A DNA stretch of 64,000 nucleotides from NCBI RefSeq assembly GCF_964355755.1, contig NC_092676.1, positions 26,456,288-26,520,287 on the forward strand. The letters run 5' to 3'. The position numbers were made by a program, and so were the translations under genes. The notes under the pieces are model-generated. The model saw only the letters and a list, made by a program, of their open reading frames with translations. It was not told where the DNA came from and did not search any database. Every line of letters starts with the position of its first letter. Position 1 is the stretch's first letter. The stretch is from Antedon mediterranea. Taxonomy: Eukaryota; Echinodermata; Crinoidea; Comatulida; Antedonidae. Of this stretch, positions 45,512-58,058 are shown in pieces.

Positions 45512-46470
45512 GTCTGTTCAAAAATCTGAAAATAACAATAAAAATTACTATGAGACTCTCTGGGTTCAATGAATCAATATGCACTATTCAGGCTTTGTTA
45601 TTTACCCTTGAAGTAAGTTGGTGACCAACCCAGCAATATTAACTATAATTAGGCATGAAAACAACTTTTACTCTGCGCATTTAAAGCCCACTTGACGTTT
45701 CCCTAGATGATGGTGGTTTGTGAGGATGCTCCCAATTGAGGGCATGCATGGACTGTACCATTAATGAAGAGCAGTGTTTAATAAATTTTCTATCGGTTTA
45801 TCCAAGTAAGCTAGGCACAAAATAGACTGTATAAAAAGAATGTACAAAACTAATTTGGTGTTTACTGAAATCATACTTCCAACGATATGCTAATTTGACA
45901 TGACGTATAACGCAATACATGGTTGGTTTTAGAACTTTCATGTATTTCCAATGCACGGCAAACAAACCATCACACAATAGTCTGTGCTGACTTCTGATTG
46001 GTCAAGTGACGACAAATCATTTTTTATGTCCCCTAAAAATGCATGTGACGAAATCTAAGCATTATGAATATGATTATGAATGCGAATATTTGTTACTATG
46101 TTATTTTGTTCCAAAGAACTAATTATTGTCGTTCATACATCTAAACTCACTAGTGTATCTATGATTTTGTATCTGGATCTCTTTGCGCAATTTCAATCAA
46201 ATAGTGATGCTGCAACATTTGTGTTAAAAACAATAAAATGAACGCCTACATGACCTAGTATTTAAAAAGGCACAACAACAACCAATCAAGAAAAGCAAGG
46301 CAAAAAGGCCTTCTTTATAGCTTACTATTATCTAATATACGGTGCCTAAAAGGCCCTCTATATTTAGTAGCAGCAGGCCTAGCCTCCTAGGTCTAGCTTT
46401 TTGTTTGATGTCTATTATAATTTAGTTGGCTTATTTATACTAGGAAAAAAACATTTATTTATTCATTACC

Positions 46471-46850
46471 TTATTATTTATGAGCCACATGCAGAGAGAG
46501 TGTCATGATACTATACGAATGTTAACTAGCCTAGCCCATAGTATAGGGCCCGTTTCGACTTATTAACCCTTTAGGCCTTGTTGCTCTTCTTTTTCTACTT
46601 CTCTACTGAACGAACGGAGAGCAGTTATGGTGCGGTATGTGTTCACACGATTAAGTATTTCGTTCAACCAAAAAGGTTCCAACTTCCGGGTGTGATTGCA
46701 ATGTTATTGTTAGTTTCTGGGTTTTGATTGGCAGAACACTACCACATGATCAGTAAACTGAGTGCGCAATCAACCGTACCAAGTTCAGTTCACACACACA
46801 CACCACCACCATCAATTAAACGTAAACAGCGCGATGGATGACGGACTCAA
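46471..46850. promoter_or_regulatory. Probable divergent promoter region between SEFIR genes A and B
   Basis: Both start codons are preceded closely by splice acceptors (45526 on minus for A; about 47249 on plus for B), so each has an upstream non-coding exon. Good donor sites exist at about 46470 (minus, ...AATAAG|GTAATG) and 46922 (plus, ...AAGTG|GTGAGT). That places both transcription starts in this short interval. It is richer in CpG than its surroundings and contains a CCACATGATCAG block and CA repeats. The exact starts are not visible. Confidence 0.45.
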
Positions 46851-47265
46851 TTTTGCACGGGTGTTGCTTTTTTATTAGAATAAAATTGCAATATTAGTGG
46901 TAAAATATGGGGTTTAACAAGTGGTGAGTAAACATAAATATAATATACAAGAGTATGTTTTGTTTAGCTAGGCCTAGACTTCACTAAGACAAATGGATCT
47001 CCAGACAAACAGAGACAGGCTCAGTTTAGGACTAGGTAGGTAGGTAGTCGCTGTAAATGAAGGTGGTATACATTTTTAAATATGTTTCAATTTACTATGA
47101 GTATATTCGGGCCTCTTTTTAGATAGTGAAAGTAGAGAAAGATATTCCTACAATTTCATTAAAACAATTTTTTTTTAAAATTATAATATTTTAGGCTAGG
47201 CTAGCCCATTATTTTTATTAAAGAATGTGTCTAAATTTTTTTGTTCAGATACCGACGATTAAATT

Positions 47266-50200
47266 ATGGAAGATATACCGATAGATGACTTAAGCCCACT
47301 GGCAATGCAAGAATTGTCAAAACACCTTGACAGGGCAGAGTGCGAAGATAAAACATGGCGGGAATTTGCTGGTTATGCCTATGGCGCTACCTTTGACAAT
47401 ATTCTGGTAAATAAAATAATTATATATTATTATATAGGAATAACTGATGTTTTTACTTGATGGAAGAATTCAAATTCACAGTATCTTATAAATGTAATCA
47501 GTATCACAATGTATTTCATGAAATAAAATGACAAAAAAAGTTTACCATTTAAAGTCTTAAAGTCTCCCAACTTTTTTAAATTCTCTTCCTTTAGATATCC
47601 GACTTGCTTAAAGCCTGTTTTCCTGTCGACGTTGAGTTTAAAATCGTTAAAGTTGAAAATAAAATAGCGATGACGATGATCGAGTCGGACCGCTAATATT
47701 TACACATTTTTACGCGATCGTTCATAGTTTCTTGGTTCTCTCGAGCGTTGCTGGGACACGCGGACGTGAGTGTTGCAAAACTAAGGCCGGCCACGCGCAC
47801 CCGGGACCGCGTGAAAATTGAAAAAGTTACGGGTTTTGATGCTTAAACCCAGCCTAGGACATGCTTTCGTTGATATCTTAATCTAGGCTTACACTAAAGA
47901 CAAACATTAAATTTAATTGGTTTAATATTATAATTTAATTTGACTTACACTTGTTTTTTTTAAATATCAGACCTTAAAAGTGTACAAAAAAGGTGAAAAA
48001 CATCGTCGCGTTGTAAACATTCAGGAATTGTCAGCGCGTACCTTTTTTTCACAAACTGCAATGACGTAATTTGTGGACCATTTGATTGGTCAGTTTTAAC
48101 GATCGTAACGATCGTAATCGTTAAAGTTGAATCGAGTTCAACTTTAACGATTTAAGATTTTAACGATTTTCAACGTTAATTTTTACCCCCTTTTCCTGTT
48201 AAATCGTTGAATATGTCAACTCAACGCAACTCAACGTAACTTAACGTCGACAGGAAAACAGGCTTTAGCTTACTGTTCCTTCAAATTTTTGCTGAAGAAC
48301 CATCTTTTGTTTTGCTTCCTTTTTCCTATCTTTTCTTCTGATATGGCCAATTTAATTTAATTCATTTAATTTTTTATTAATTTTTTATTTATTTATATTT
48401 ATTTTATTTATTTTATTTTTAAACTAATTTGTACTTTATTTTATCTTTAAAATTCTATTTATTTTGATTCAAATTTTTGTTACATGTTTATGTCTCGTCA
48501 TGTTGTATTTTTGTGGGGGTCTTGAATGATCAGCTTTGGCTGGATGGACCACCCTCGTAAAATATTGTTGAAATAAATAAATAAATTGAAGCGATTTTAT
48601 AAATTAAAACAAAAATAATGAATTTGAATTTTTATGAAATCATTTTTGTCAGTTACATTTGGTTGAGTGAGTCTTACAAATTTATTATTCAATGTTCAAT
48701 TCGTAGAAAATTTCAATAGATAATTGCTTTAAATACCACAATACTTAGTCACCTCCTAAATGACAGCAGTACACTATTGTTAAGTGGGTAATATAATAAT
48801 ATAACAATATATCAAAATCAGTTTGTACTGTACCTAATAGTATAATTTTTATTTTTATTTATAAATAAATAGTTTATAACTTAACTTATTATCCCTTGAA
48901 ATTATATATTCATTTAATGAAATGAAATTCATACTTAAATTGCCCTTTTGGAGTTAAAGTTAATAGACATTTTTCTATTAAAAATTAAATCTTTTGTTGC
49001 GAAATTGGTTACACTAATTCTAAAAAATCATCTTTTATGTGAAGTATGTTTTCTTGAATGTACTTACAAATATTAGAGACAAACAGTAGATAACATACAC
49101 AGTACATTTTTTAGAGTTCTGACATACAGGTAGTTGGAAAACAATTTTTATTTAGTTTACGGAAAACAACTTGATTAATCGACCATGAATTACACAACCA
49201 TGATTCTTGCACTTACAGTTACACTTACAAAAATAGATGAAGTTGAACTTTAAACCAACAAACAAAAGCTAACAGACAAACCATGCATTAGTATTCATGA
49301 GACGCATTCAATCAACTGGAACTGAAAAATCAAAGATTTCCGTTGTATAAACAATTCCGGATTTAAAGGAAGACTTTAATTGTCTATCCGCAACTAGCTG
49401 ATAATAAGTCTTAATTTATCTGACAATTATGTAGTAAATCTGTCATTAAATTCTGTCTACATGTTACCTGTATGCATTTCTCTGCTTTAAAAGCATACAG
49501 AGTTCATTAACAGTTATTTCTCTATTTTAAAAGCCGTTATAACTGAAACGCAGTATTTTCAGTGAGTCCAACATACAGTTCAAGTTATTTTACATTACCG
49601 TGTATAGTGTATCCTAGAAAATTGTTCCCAAATCCCGAAACAGGGGGAGTGCAAACATAATAATATTAATACTCTGTAAAAAATAGATATCAAAAAAGTA
49701 GTTCATAATCTCGTTTTAGCTGTCAAAAGACGAGCGCACACCTAACGCTATCCCCCCCCCCCTCCCCCCAAAAAAAACAGAATTATAAATGTATACTGTC
49801 GTTTAAAATAGTACTGTTGCTGTACTGTATGTCATTTGATTTAGTTTTTGGTAATTGGAAGGGGAGCAGAATTACTGTTTACTTTACTTTTTACTTTATT
49901 CATTTAGCAATACATTTTAAATACATAAAGAATTAATACAAAAAATTTGGATTTAAAAAAGAATGAAATCAAAGTGAATGGATGCAAGGACGACGCATAA
50001 AATCAACAAGTCAATTTATTTCTAATTTCCATTGTTAATAATAAAGTAAACACTCAACTCCCCCAAAACCAGACCGACCAAATTGTCTAGTTATCAGTTG
50101 GAGAATTATGGGGGATTTGAACCATAACCACACAAACTTTTCTTTTTTTCAGGAGATTGAAAGTAAACCGTCTTCACCGACCTCGATTGTGTTTGATAAA

Positions 50201-53200
50201 TGGCGTGATTTTCATTCTGATATAACAACTGGTCATCTTATTAAAATTCTGAAGAAAATTGGATGTGTTCGTGCAATTCATGGACTTCAAAGATTATATC
50301 AAGGTAAAAAAAATACACTAATCATGTCAATATATCCACAAAAGAAGCTGCAGGGATCGCAACCCAAATCAATCAGAATAACCAAGAAACTGATTGAGCT
50401 GGTTGAAAACGGCTTGTTGTATGTTTTTTACACTAATCCGTATCAAGATCTGGACCTACTGTATACAGCTATAAATCATTAGTAGTTACATATAGTATAT
50501 TGTCTTTTATGTGAAGAAAATATCACAATTTTCCTTTATCCTATGTTTCAATATTAATCAGTAAACAACTATTAATTTAAGTATTATAAGTATGTAACAA
50601 ATTTCAAACTTTATTTTTTTTTAAATGGAAAGTGCTTGATCTGATTATACTTTATATATAGCTGTACATTTACATTTTACTTCCGTTTTTTGATACTGTA
50701 CTGTATATACTTAAATTGCTTCCTCATACAGTCAGTAAATACTGAAATCTGACACTTTATTATGCCGATAATTTTAGCTATGTAAGCAAATAAAAATGTT
50801 AACAGCACAACTACAGGTGGTGTTTAGGTTTCATAGTATGGTAAGTTATTCTTCGTCTCACCAAATGTACATTTTGTGACTTTCTTAATGTTGTTTGAAG
50901 ATATAGTTATGATCAAAAGGAAAGTTATTAAGTAAAAAAAACATAACAATTTGTAAGTAGCTAGGTCAGAAATAAGGAGAGTGAAATGTCAAGATGTGTA
51001 TATAAATATATCCATGTTTTTGTTTTGTTTTTTTTTGGTTGCATAATTCATAATATTTTTCTAAGAGTAAATCTGTATACCGCATTTGTAGTTTTAAGGA
51101 AATAGAAACCAGTTTTTATACTATGGCCTTGGAATTTACAATAGTACAGTACTAGTATTTTTTATTTACTATTTTTTATATACCTATATACCAAATAGAC
51201 TACTGACTACAGAGTGGAATGAACCCTTCACTTTAGGATTAGAAAGCATGAGCCAAACTCAAGTTCCACTAGGTTACTGACTAGTACATTATGTACAGTT
51301 GCATGTTATTATGACGACATGTACAGTAATATTTAAATTTTATTTTTTAAATGTAGAAAAACAGTTGGGTGCACCGAGTAAGAATGCTATCACTCCGTCA
51401 ACCTCAACTTGTTCTTCACCAATCGCATCATTGTATTCTTCGGGTCAATCCTCTCAACCAATCACACCATCATCAAACTCGTATTCACCATCGACAAGTC
51501 TAAGTAGTTATTCCAGCATATATCAAGGTAAGTAATATTACATAAATTTATTAATAATATGCTATACTGCTATGTACATATACCTATTTCTCACCCAAAC
51601 AGTAGTGTAACGGCTATGAGCTCATTAAACCCAGGGGCCAGAGCTTAAGGGCCCCAGAGCATGATTAGTCCAATGCAACTACACAATGATGGAGGGCCCT
51701 TAGGAGTGCTAAACCAGGAGCCTTTTCCCACTGCGTTACGCCCCTACACTCGCGTGAGTGATAAAAGAACACCTGATAAGTAAATAAAAACAGTTGTAAC
51801 TGGACATAAACTTAAACATTTGTTTATCTTCTTTTATTAGATCCGACAATCTTATTGTCATACTCCAGTTCAATGTTGCATGACAGTCGGATAAATGATT
51901 TTACTGCTTGTCTTCAAAACAACAGTGTTTACAGAGTTCAACTCGACCAAATTAAAGCATCGGCTTGGAATATGAATGCAAAACAAGCACAGTTGTACGA
52001 AAAGTTTAAAGATGTGAGTAATAATCTGCTGCTCTTATATAATATCACCCTACAGAGGTTAAATTTATAAAAAAAATTGGTTTTAAAGCTCTGTCTACAC
52101 TATCAAACAAGTGTGATATGTCATCATGACATTTTTTGTCACAAAGTTTGATAGTGTAGACAAGCCTTAGGTAAGTTTTGAAAATAAGCAAATATTGTTG
52201 TCTATTTTTTTTTCTTTGATGTCGAGGTTCATTTCTATGACAAAACGAATTGTAAGTTTTTTACATTTTTGTCGACAACAGAAAAAACATTTTCGTTCAA
52301 ATAGTAAAAGTTAACTAACACAAGCTTTTTCGTATACTAAAACTAACTAAATTCTCAAAATATTCTGTTAAATGTTCAACGTCCAAATAAAATACTCCAA
52401 ATATTATATTAATATTTTACATGATGTACCACGAGTGTTTTTTATTTGGTATGTAAATAAATACAGGAAGTTCTATATTTTGTCAATAAATATTGAATCA
52501 TTTTATATGCATTTCATAGAATCAATCATAGAGATATTATCTCTATGAATCAATGCATAAAAGGATCCAACTTTCATTGGGGCTCATCCACAAAAACATT
52601 TTTAGGATCCTGTACAGATTTACAATAAGGGATCATCTCAATTTCTTTTGAATAACTGAAAAATGAATACATAATGAATTCACCATACTACTGTACTGTA
52701 CATTGAAAACCTATTGTATAAAATAATCCTGAAATATGGATTGTTGTTGATATGATCAACATCCTCAATCAGGGTTAGACATAATCCAATATTATTTCCT
52801 GTAGAATGACATCCTCTTTGTACTACTGTATAATTCTAAAGGTGTGATATGCCCAAATATGGTAGTGATGTGCCCAAATATGGTAGTGATGTGCTCAAAT
52901 ATGGTAGTAATATGACATCATCGTGTCCATATATGGTCATATCACATGTAACATAAAGTTTGATAGTGTAGACAGAGTTTTACTAGTTCACTGAAATTCA
53001 TTAATTGAAAAGTAAAAGTACTTTACACTGGCTAAACATAGCAGTTTTATTGAATATTTTAGCATGAATGAAATGGTAAATATGACAAATTTCAACACAA
53101 ATATTAAACTACTACCTACCCACCCACCACCCCCCGTCGCCCCCCCCCCCCCTTCCTGCCACAAACAATTAACGTACTGTTATCAATAGAAAATCAATTG

Positions 53201-54793
53201 TTAAAAATATACTACATTAATACAAGCTTATCATATCATAAGTGTATGTCAGTATAGTTCCTAATCAAAGGCACAGTAGTGTAAAGGTCAACATCCCCTT
53301 CTCCCACTTCCCACTTAAATAAATATGTTATCAATATTAAATGAGATGTTATATTTATTTTGATTTCCAGGCCGCTTTTGTTATCTGTTTAATCGATGAA
53401 GAATACGTAAAAGAAGCGCAAGGAATGAAACCAAGTACAGAATTGCACACAAATACAAGGTAATTTTTGGTAATTAGTTTTGGGACGGTCAGATAGCGAG
53501 ATGATTGTGACGGTTAGACCAACTAAGCAAATAATGTATGTAATGTACTTTGGTGATAAAGGCTAACGAGATAGTGAATGGATAAAAGGATTGTTGATGA
53601 CATGATGTGGAAAATCAAAAACGAATCTACTTATAAAGAGCATGACGTGAATGGCGGCACGTGTCACAGAACGTGAATTGGAATTTAATGATTGAGCACA
53701 GACAATGTGTTGGACTTTGACTTAACCAAACTTAAATGTTGAAATATTTGTTTTATTTTTTGAGTGTGTCTTTTGTCACGTTCCATACATTTTAATTACC
53801 TTCAATAAATATTCAGATATTACAGACCGATTCATCATGTCTTTGCATCTATACAAATAATTATTAATGTTGCAAGAGCAGCAATAAAAGATTTAAATTG
53901 GGCTATAAAAATACATTATCATTTATTATATTATGTTTAAAATAAGTAGTAGTTTATGTGAACACAAATCAGAAGTGGTGTTGGTATAGTGCTTACCAAT
54001 ATTTAACTATAACTTGAATACATAGATATTTATTGAACACTCCTATCACACAATGGTTTGTTCCATGAAGCCTGCCCCTAAATGGTGGTACTATACCACC
54101 AATCATTTCTTTTCGAGCCTTGGTAGATGTCTCGGAAGGTAAGCTAGGCACAAAATAGACTGTTTAACATGTTGCACATATTAACACATTATGATAAACA
54201 TTTATTTATCTCCTACTCTGCCTAATTTCAATTGATATTTAATAAAAGAAAATTAAATTTTATATTACAGGTTCATTAATGAGCTTATGGCAAAGGAATT
54301 TGCTGAGTCGAGCAACGTAAACTCGCGTTTTCTTCCGTATCTACTTGATGCGAGAATGTCAAAAGTGTTCCCGCCTTATTTGGACAATCCTCCTCTGGGA
54401 CCTTATGAACACTTTCAGGGAGTATTAGCCAAAGAATTGGAAAAGCTGCAGAAGTTGCAACTGGAAAAATTGCAGCTCGAGAATCACATGAGACTGAGAG
54501 AATTGAGGATAAAAGAATCACGTCAACTAAACATTAACAATGCGCACATTGACAATGTCCACGTTGATGACGCTGTTCGTTCAAACTCCGATTCAAGTTC
54601 TCAACCACTTTCCATAATAAGGAGAAACCGTAACTACACACCTGAAACGGAGCAGAGCAATAATGTTGCACATATCAGGACAAATTTGAAAAAGAATCGA
54701 AATTTTGACAAATTTCGAAAATTTATGGGAAATAAACGAAAACCGTGCAAGGCAACAGATACACCGTTAATAGTACACCTGAAAAAACGCTGA
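47266..54793 (+). CDS. DEATH-SEFIR adaptor, Act1/CIKS-like (gene B), complete, 6 coding exons
   Basis: Exons: 47266-47406, 50153-50303, 51357-51527, 51841-52013, 53371-53459 and 54271-54793; 1248 nt, 415 aa. The DEATH-like domain spans residues 1-98: LSPLAMQELSKHLDRAE, WREFAGYAYG, then SPTSIVFDKWRDF and HLIKILKKIGCVRAIHGLQ. The linker (98-154) is short and Ser/Thr/Pro-rich. The SEFIR domain runs from about 156 (TILLSYSSS) through box 2 AAFVICLIDEEYVKEAQG to FINELMAKEFAE and SRFLPYLLD. Unlike gene A it has a C-terminal extension of about 120 residues with a Leu/Glu/Lys heptad-like coiled coil (about 293-330) and a Lys/Arg-rich end. Exons 1+2 total 292 nt in both A and B, with the same intron phases, so they are paralogues. 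AATAAA lies at 54813-54818, about 20 nt after the stop. Introns hold several MITEs, making this the most transposon-laden gene here. Its SEFIR is more divergent than those of A and C. Confidence 0.82.
47611..48265. mobile_element. 655-bp DNA-transposon-derived element with AAGCCTGTTTTCCTGTCGAC ends, gene B intron 1
   Basis: Terminal inverted repeats AAGCCTGTTTTCCTGTCGAC GTT and its complement are bordered by TA on both sides. The interior contains further AACGATCGT palindromes and a GC-richer block at 47740-47820 that differs from the AT-rich surroundings. No transposase frame. A single right end of the same type lies near 6640-6656. Confidence 0.82.
48330..48590 (+). mobile_element. Probable LINE (CR1/L2-type) 3' end with (AAAT)n tail, gene B intron 1
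   Basis: ATGTCTCGTCATGTTGTATT, then TGATCAGCTTTGGCTGGATG GACCACCCTCGTAAAATATT, ending in AAATAAATAAATAAATTG, the usual layout of a CR1/L2-like 3' terminus. No reverse transcriptase is present. Confidence 0.5.
51600..51749. mobile_element. CAGTGGCGTAAC repeat family, copy 4, gene B intron 3
   Basis: Ends CAGTAGTGTAACGGCTATGA and CTGCGTTACGCC, with an internally shortened centre. It fills about half of the intron between exons 3 and 4. Confidence 0.78.
52086..52167. mobile_element. GCTCTGTCTACACTATCAAAC MITE, copy 8, minimal form, gene B intron 4
   Basis: Only 82 bp: both inverted ends (AAGCTCTGTCTACACTATCA and TTTGATAGTGTAGACAAGCC) and a short centre, flanked by TA. It begins about 70 nt after the exon 4 donor. 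Confidence 0.85.
52842..52982. mobile_element. GCTCTGTCTACACTATCAAAC MITE, copy 9, gene B intron 4, 5'-truncated
   Basis: Three tandem GTGCCCAAATATGGTAGTGAT units are followed by the right end AAAGTTTGATAGTGTAGACA GAG. The left end is absent. Confidence 0.78.
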
Positions 54794-56011
54794 TTCTTAT
54801 TCGGTGTAAAATAATAAAGTGCTGATTTTTACAATTGATGGGGGATTACATCATTGAGATATCAAATACATTTATTTCAACATTTTGAAGTAGAGAGGAG
54901 ATTGATCAGAATATTTGGCCTATTCTCTCATGTCCTTGTTACTGTTTTTGTAATAATTCCAGCATAAATATTAAACAATGAATAGGATATACTGTACTAG
55001 AATCTTATTTCACTGGTACATATTATGAAAATTACTGTATTTTTATATTTCCCTGAGAAAGAAATACTATGGTGAGGTGACACGAAATTATTCTCATAAA
55101 AGCAACTTCTAGTAAAAAAAAACCATATATTTAAACTCCATGGTGTTTTGTTTAAACACACATACAGGCACTAGATCATGACCTCCACCGTTAAATTGAA
55201 ATATGTGAGTTAAGAATCATGATAAACTGTAAATATTGAAATTAAAAAACCACAAATCATATCCTAATCTAACTGAAATCAAATATATTATTGTATTATT
55301 TGTAATATATTGTCAATTTTAATAGTCAAAACTACAATTACAAGTAATGATTTGTAGGGAGTTATGATTGAAAATTCATTAAACTTTAAAAAGGTATTGA
55401 AATGTCTATTAGATTGTTGTATTCTGTGTATGTTGTAGGCCTAGTAAAATGTTGTACAGGATTGATATTAGCCAAGGATTGTGAAGTAGATATGATCAGG
55501 AGAGCTAACCATGGAACTATAATATAGGATTATATATTATAGTTCCATGAGCTAACATACAATATTAATCTGTAAACAATTATTTAAACAAATGATTTCT
55601 TGTTAGCAGCCAAAATGGGGGTGGGGGGAGTGCTACCCCTGGATCTGCCCATGATGATCAACAAAAACCAGCACAGTTGAAAACCAAATATTGTTTGTAC
55701 ATAGTAGTATAGCGTGTATAGCTTTTATCATCCAGAACAAAGGATTTGGTTTGCGTCATTGACTGTTTGTCAAATGATATATAGATAACACTAGTGCAAT
55801 GGCCCTGGGTGCATACAGCTTTCTGCTATTTGTGTCTTGGAATTTCCAAAGGACAGATTTGTCATTTCCAATGCCTGAATGGTGCGACGCCTCCATTTTA
55901 GTTTCATTTTGGACATTTGTATGAAGGTAAGTTTATTGAATTTGATTTGAAGTTACTTCAAATTAAACCTCTTTGTGTATTGTGCTTAGTTAGATATTGT
56001 TTGCTTTATAG

Positions 56012-56091
56012 GATTCACAGGCTACAGGCAAACCGCTCAGTTTGAGATTGCTTCAAATTTCAAAGCAGAATTACTACATCACAAACGCAAG
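56012..56091 (+). other. Candidate upstream (5' UTR?) exon of SEFIR gene C
   Basis: The segment is bounded by an acceptor (TTTATAG|G) and a donor (CGCAAG|GTATTT). A second candidate exon ends at 55926 with a strong AAG|GTAAGT donor. Joined to 58053, the 56012 exon stays open in the gene C frame, but a TAG lies upstream with no intervening ATG. Another frame has an ATG near 55921 that would make a short overlapping upstream ORF. Only transcript data could confirm this. Confidence 0.3.
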
Positions 56092-56127
56092 GTATTTATG
56101 ACTTCTTGTAATTCTATATATAACATA

Positions 56128-56519
56128 TATAAACATCACAGGCACAGAATAAATTCTAAACCGCCCGGTAATATACTTAAATTAATTAATTAAAATTGAA
56201 ACAATAAAGATGAGGAAATCTGTGACCATGAGAAAAAGGCACCAAAACTGAGATTCGAACCTGGGACCTTGCGATGATATGCAGATATCCCAACCATTAG
56301 ACCACTGGGGGCTTTCATGGTATTGTTCAGATTTGAATGGACAGTGACTCTTTAACACTCTCCACATGTTATGGCGGAACAGCATTAGTCAATTGTATGC
56401 ATGCGCAACAGAGATCAAATTGATACGCCCTCATCTTTCAGTGTTTTATTCACGAAGCGGGATATTCAAAGAGATACTTTTATATCTATAAACATCACAG
56501 GCACAGAATAAATTCTAAA
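56128..56519 (-). mobile_element. tRNA-derived SINE between 33-bp direct repeats
   Basis: The block TATAAACATCACAGGCACAG AATAAATTCTAAA occurs at 56128-56160 and again at 56487-56519. Between them, on minus, a tRNA-like head GCCCCCAGTGGTCTAATGG (A-box) is followed by CCCAGGTTCGAATCTCAG (B-box). The tRNA fold is too degraded for a working tRNA gene. If the direct repeats are a target duplication they are unusually long. Confidence 0.6.
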
Positions 56520-57579
56520 TGTTGGTATATGTATATTGGCTAATGAATCTGTATAATAAAAACAAGAGAATCAATTTTTATATACAGGTATTATTTTTGT
56601 GGTTTGGTATGTTGCTACATTATTTTGAAATGTTGGGAGTGGTGGGGGAGATCTACTGTTTTACATATTATTTTATCCATCTATGGCATGGCATAAGTTA
56701 CTTTCTTTTTTTCCCTCCTACATTCATTTGCAGAATTGAAAATATATTTGTTCATAATCATGATAAAACAATTTCCGTTTTCGCCTAAATCAGTATATAT
56801 CAATTTATTTGTTGTTTTTTAATATAATTGAAAGATTATTTTGAATATAAATTAGAGTGGCCATCATAAACTAACCATTTTGTTATGTAAGGATTACCGA
56901 AATACCAATGTCTTTGTTACATTTAGCATGCTTTCAGTGGGTAAATACACTACAACCACAAGATAACCTTTAACCCATTGTATCTACATGTATTACTATT
57001 GTTAAATAAAATGATTTGCATATGAATTCTTTATTACCAGAAAAATGACAAGTCACAGTAATTGAAACAGTTTTGTATTATCAACTGAGGCTAGTCAGGC
57101 GTAAATTTAATGTATTTTAAACTTTACAAACAAACTTGGAATTAGTTACCGGTACTACAAATTCCTCCATGATATTTATTATGTTATTGTTACTGTTCTT
57201 GTAGCCGTCTTCTTCTGAAGACACGTGGCCGTCATTGACGGATACTTAATATCAGTTGACTTCACTGCTGGTGTACTCGAGATCTACGTTTATACCATTC
57301 TATAAACTTATTATTATGTAGTTTTATTGTTCTTATCGATCAAATAAATTTAAAAGCTATCTAGTAGACTTGCCCCAAGTCTGTATTATCTTTTTTTTTA
57401 TTTATTTGTTTTTATTTCGACCGCGATTTTTGTCTGAAAATCCAAAATCAAGTAGTATACGTATGAAACGCCATATGTGCCAAAATATTTATCTTTTTAC
57501 TAATATTAAGACAAAACTCCGTCTGGAACCCAGACTAGCTATCTAGTAGCATAATGGGTCTTGGACTATTACCTACATA

Positions 57580-57679
57580 CAGTGGTGTAACAGCTATGAG
57601 CGCTCACTGGCTAAACCCCAGGGCCCAGAGGAAAAAACAGGCATTAAAATATGTCGAAAAGGCGTAGGGAGAGCCACTG
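57580..57679. mobile_element. CAGTGGCGTAAC repeat family, copy 5, shortened
   Basis: Left end CAGTGGTGTAACAGCTATGA and ATTAAAATATGTCGAAAAGG are recognisable. The right side is reduced to GAGAGCCACTG. Confidence 0.72.
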
Positions 57680-58058
57680 CCTACATACAGTTTTATTCTC
57701 CACATTCATAAAATAGAAATACTTGTAATATGAATTTCAATACTATACATAATAATGTATTACTATAACGATTAGTTCAGTATACCTTTTGTGTACCTAT
57801 TCACAAAACAAAAATTAAAGAGCAAATGTTTTGCCTAACTGAAAAAAAACTGAATGGAATGAGAACATGATTGATGAATGAAGAAGTGATAGATTGATGA
57901 ATGAAGGAATGACATTTAGCCATGAAAAGAAAAAACCTGACAATATTTGTTTACTAACTTTACACGTTGAACTTTGTACTATTACAGAAATATGTATAAT
58001 TGTACTGATATATTCCTTAGTGTGATCATATAAATTCTGTGCACTATTTCAGAGTGCA

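Noticed and set aside
51205-51285. Another SINE copy resembling 34535-34632
   Set aside because: Only short scattered matches; too weak to support.
56230-56315. Functional tRNA gene on minus
   Set aside because: A- and B-boxes are present, but the T- and anticodon stems pair poorly and the flanks are repetitive; treated as a SINE head.
56519-56788. 89-codon plus ORF with hydrophobic segments
   Set aside because: AT-rich chance frame next to a SINE; no splice link to gene C.
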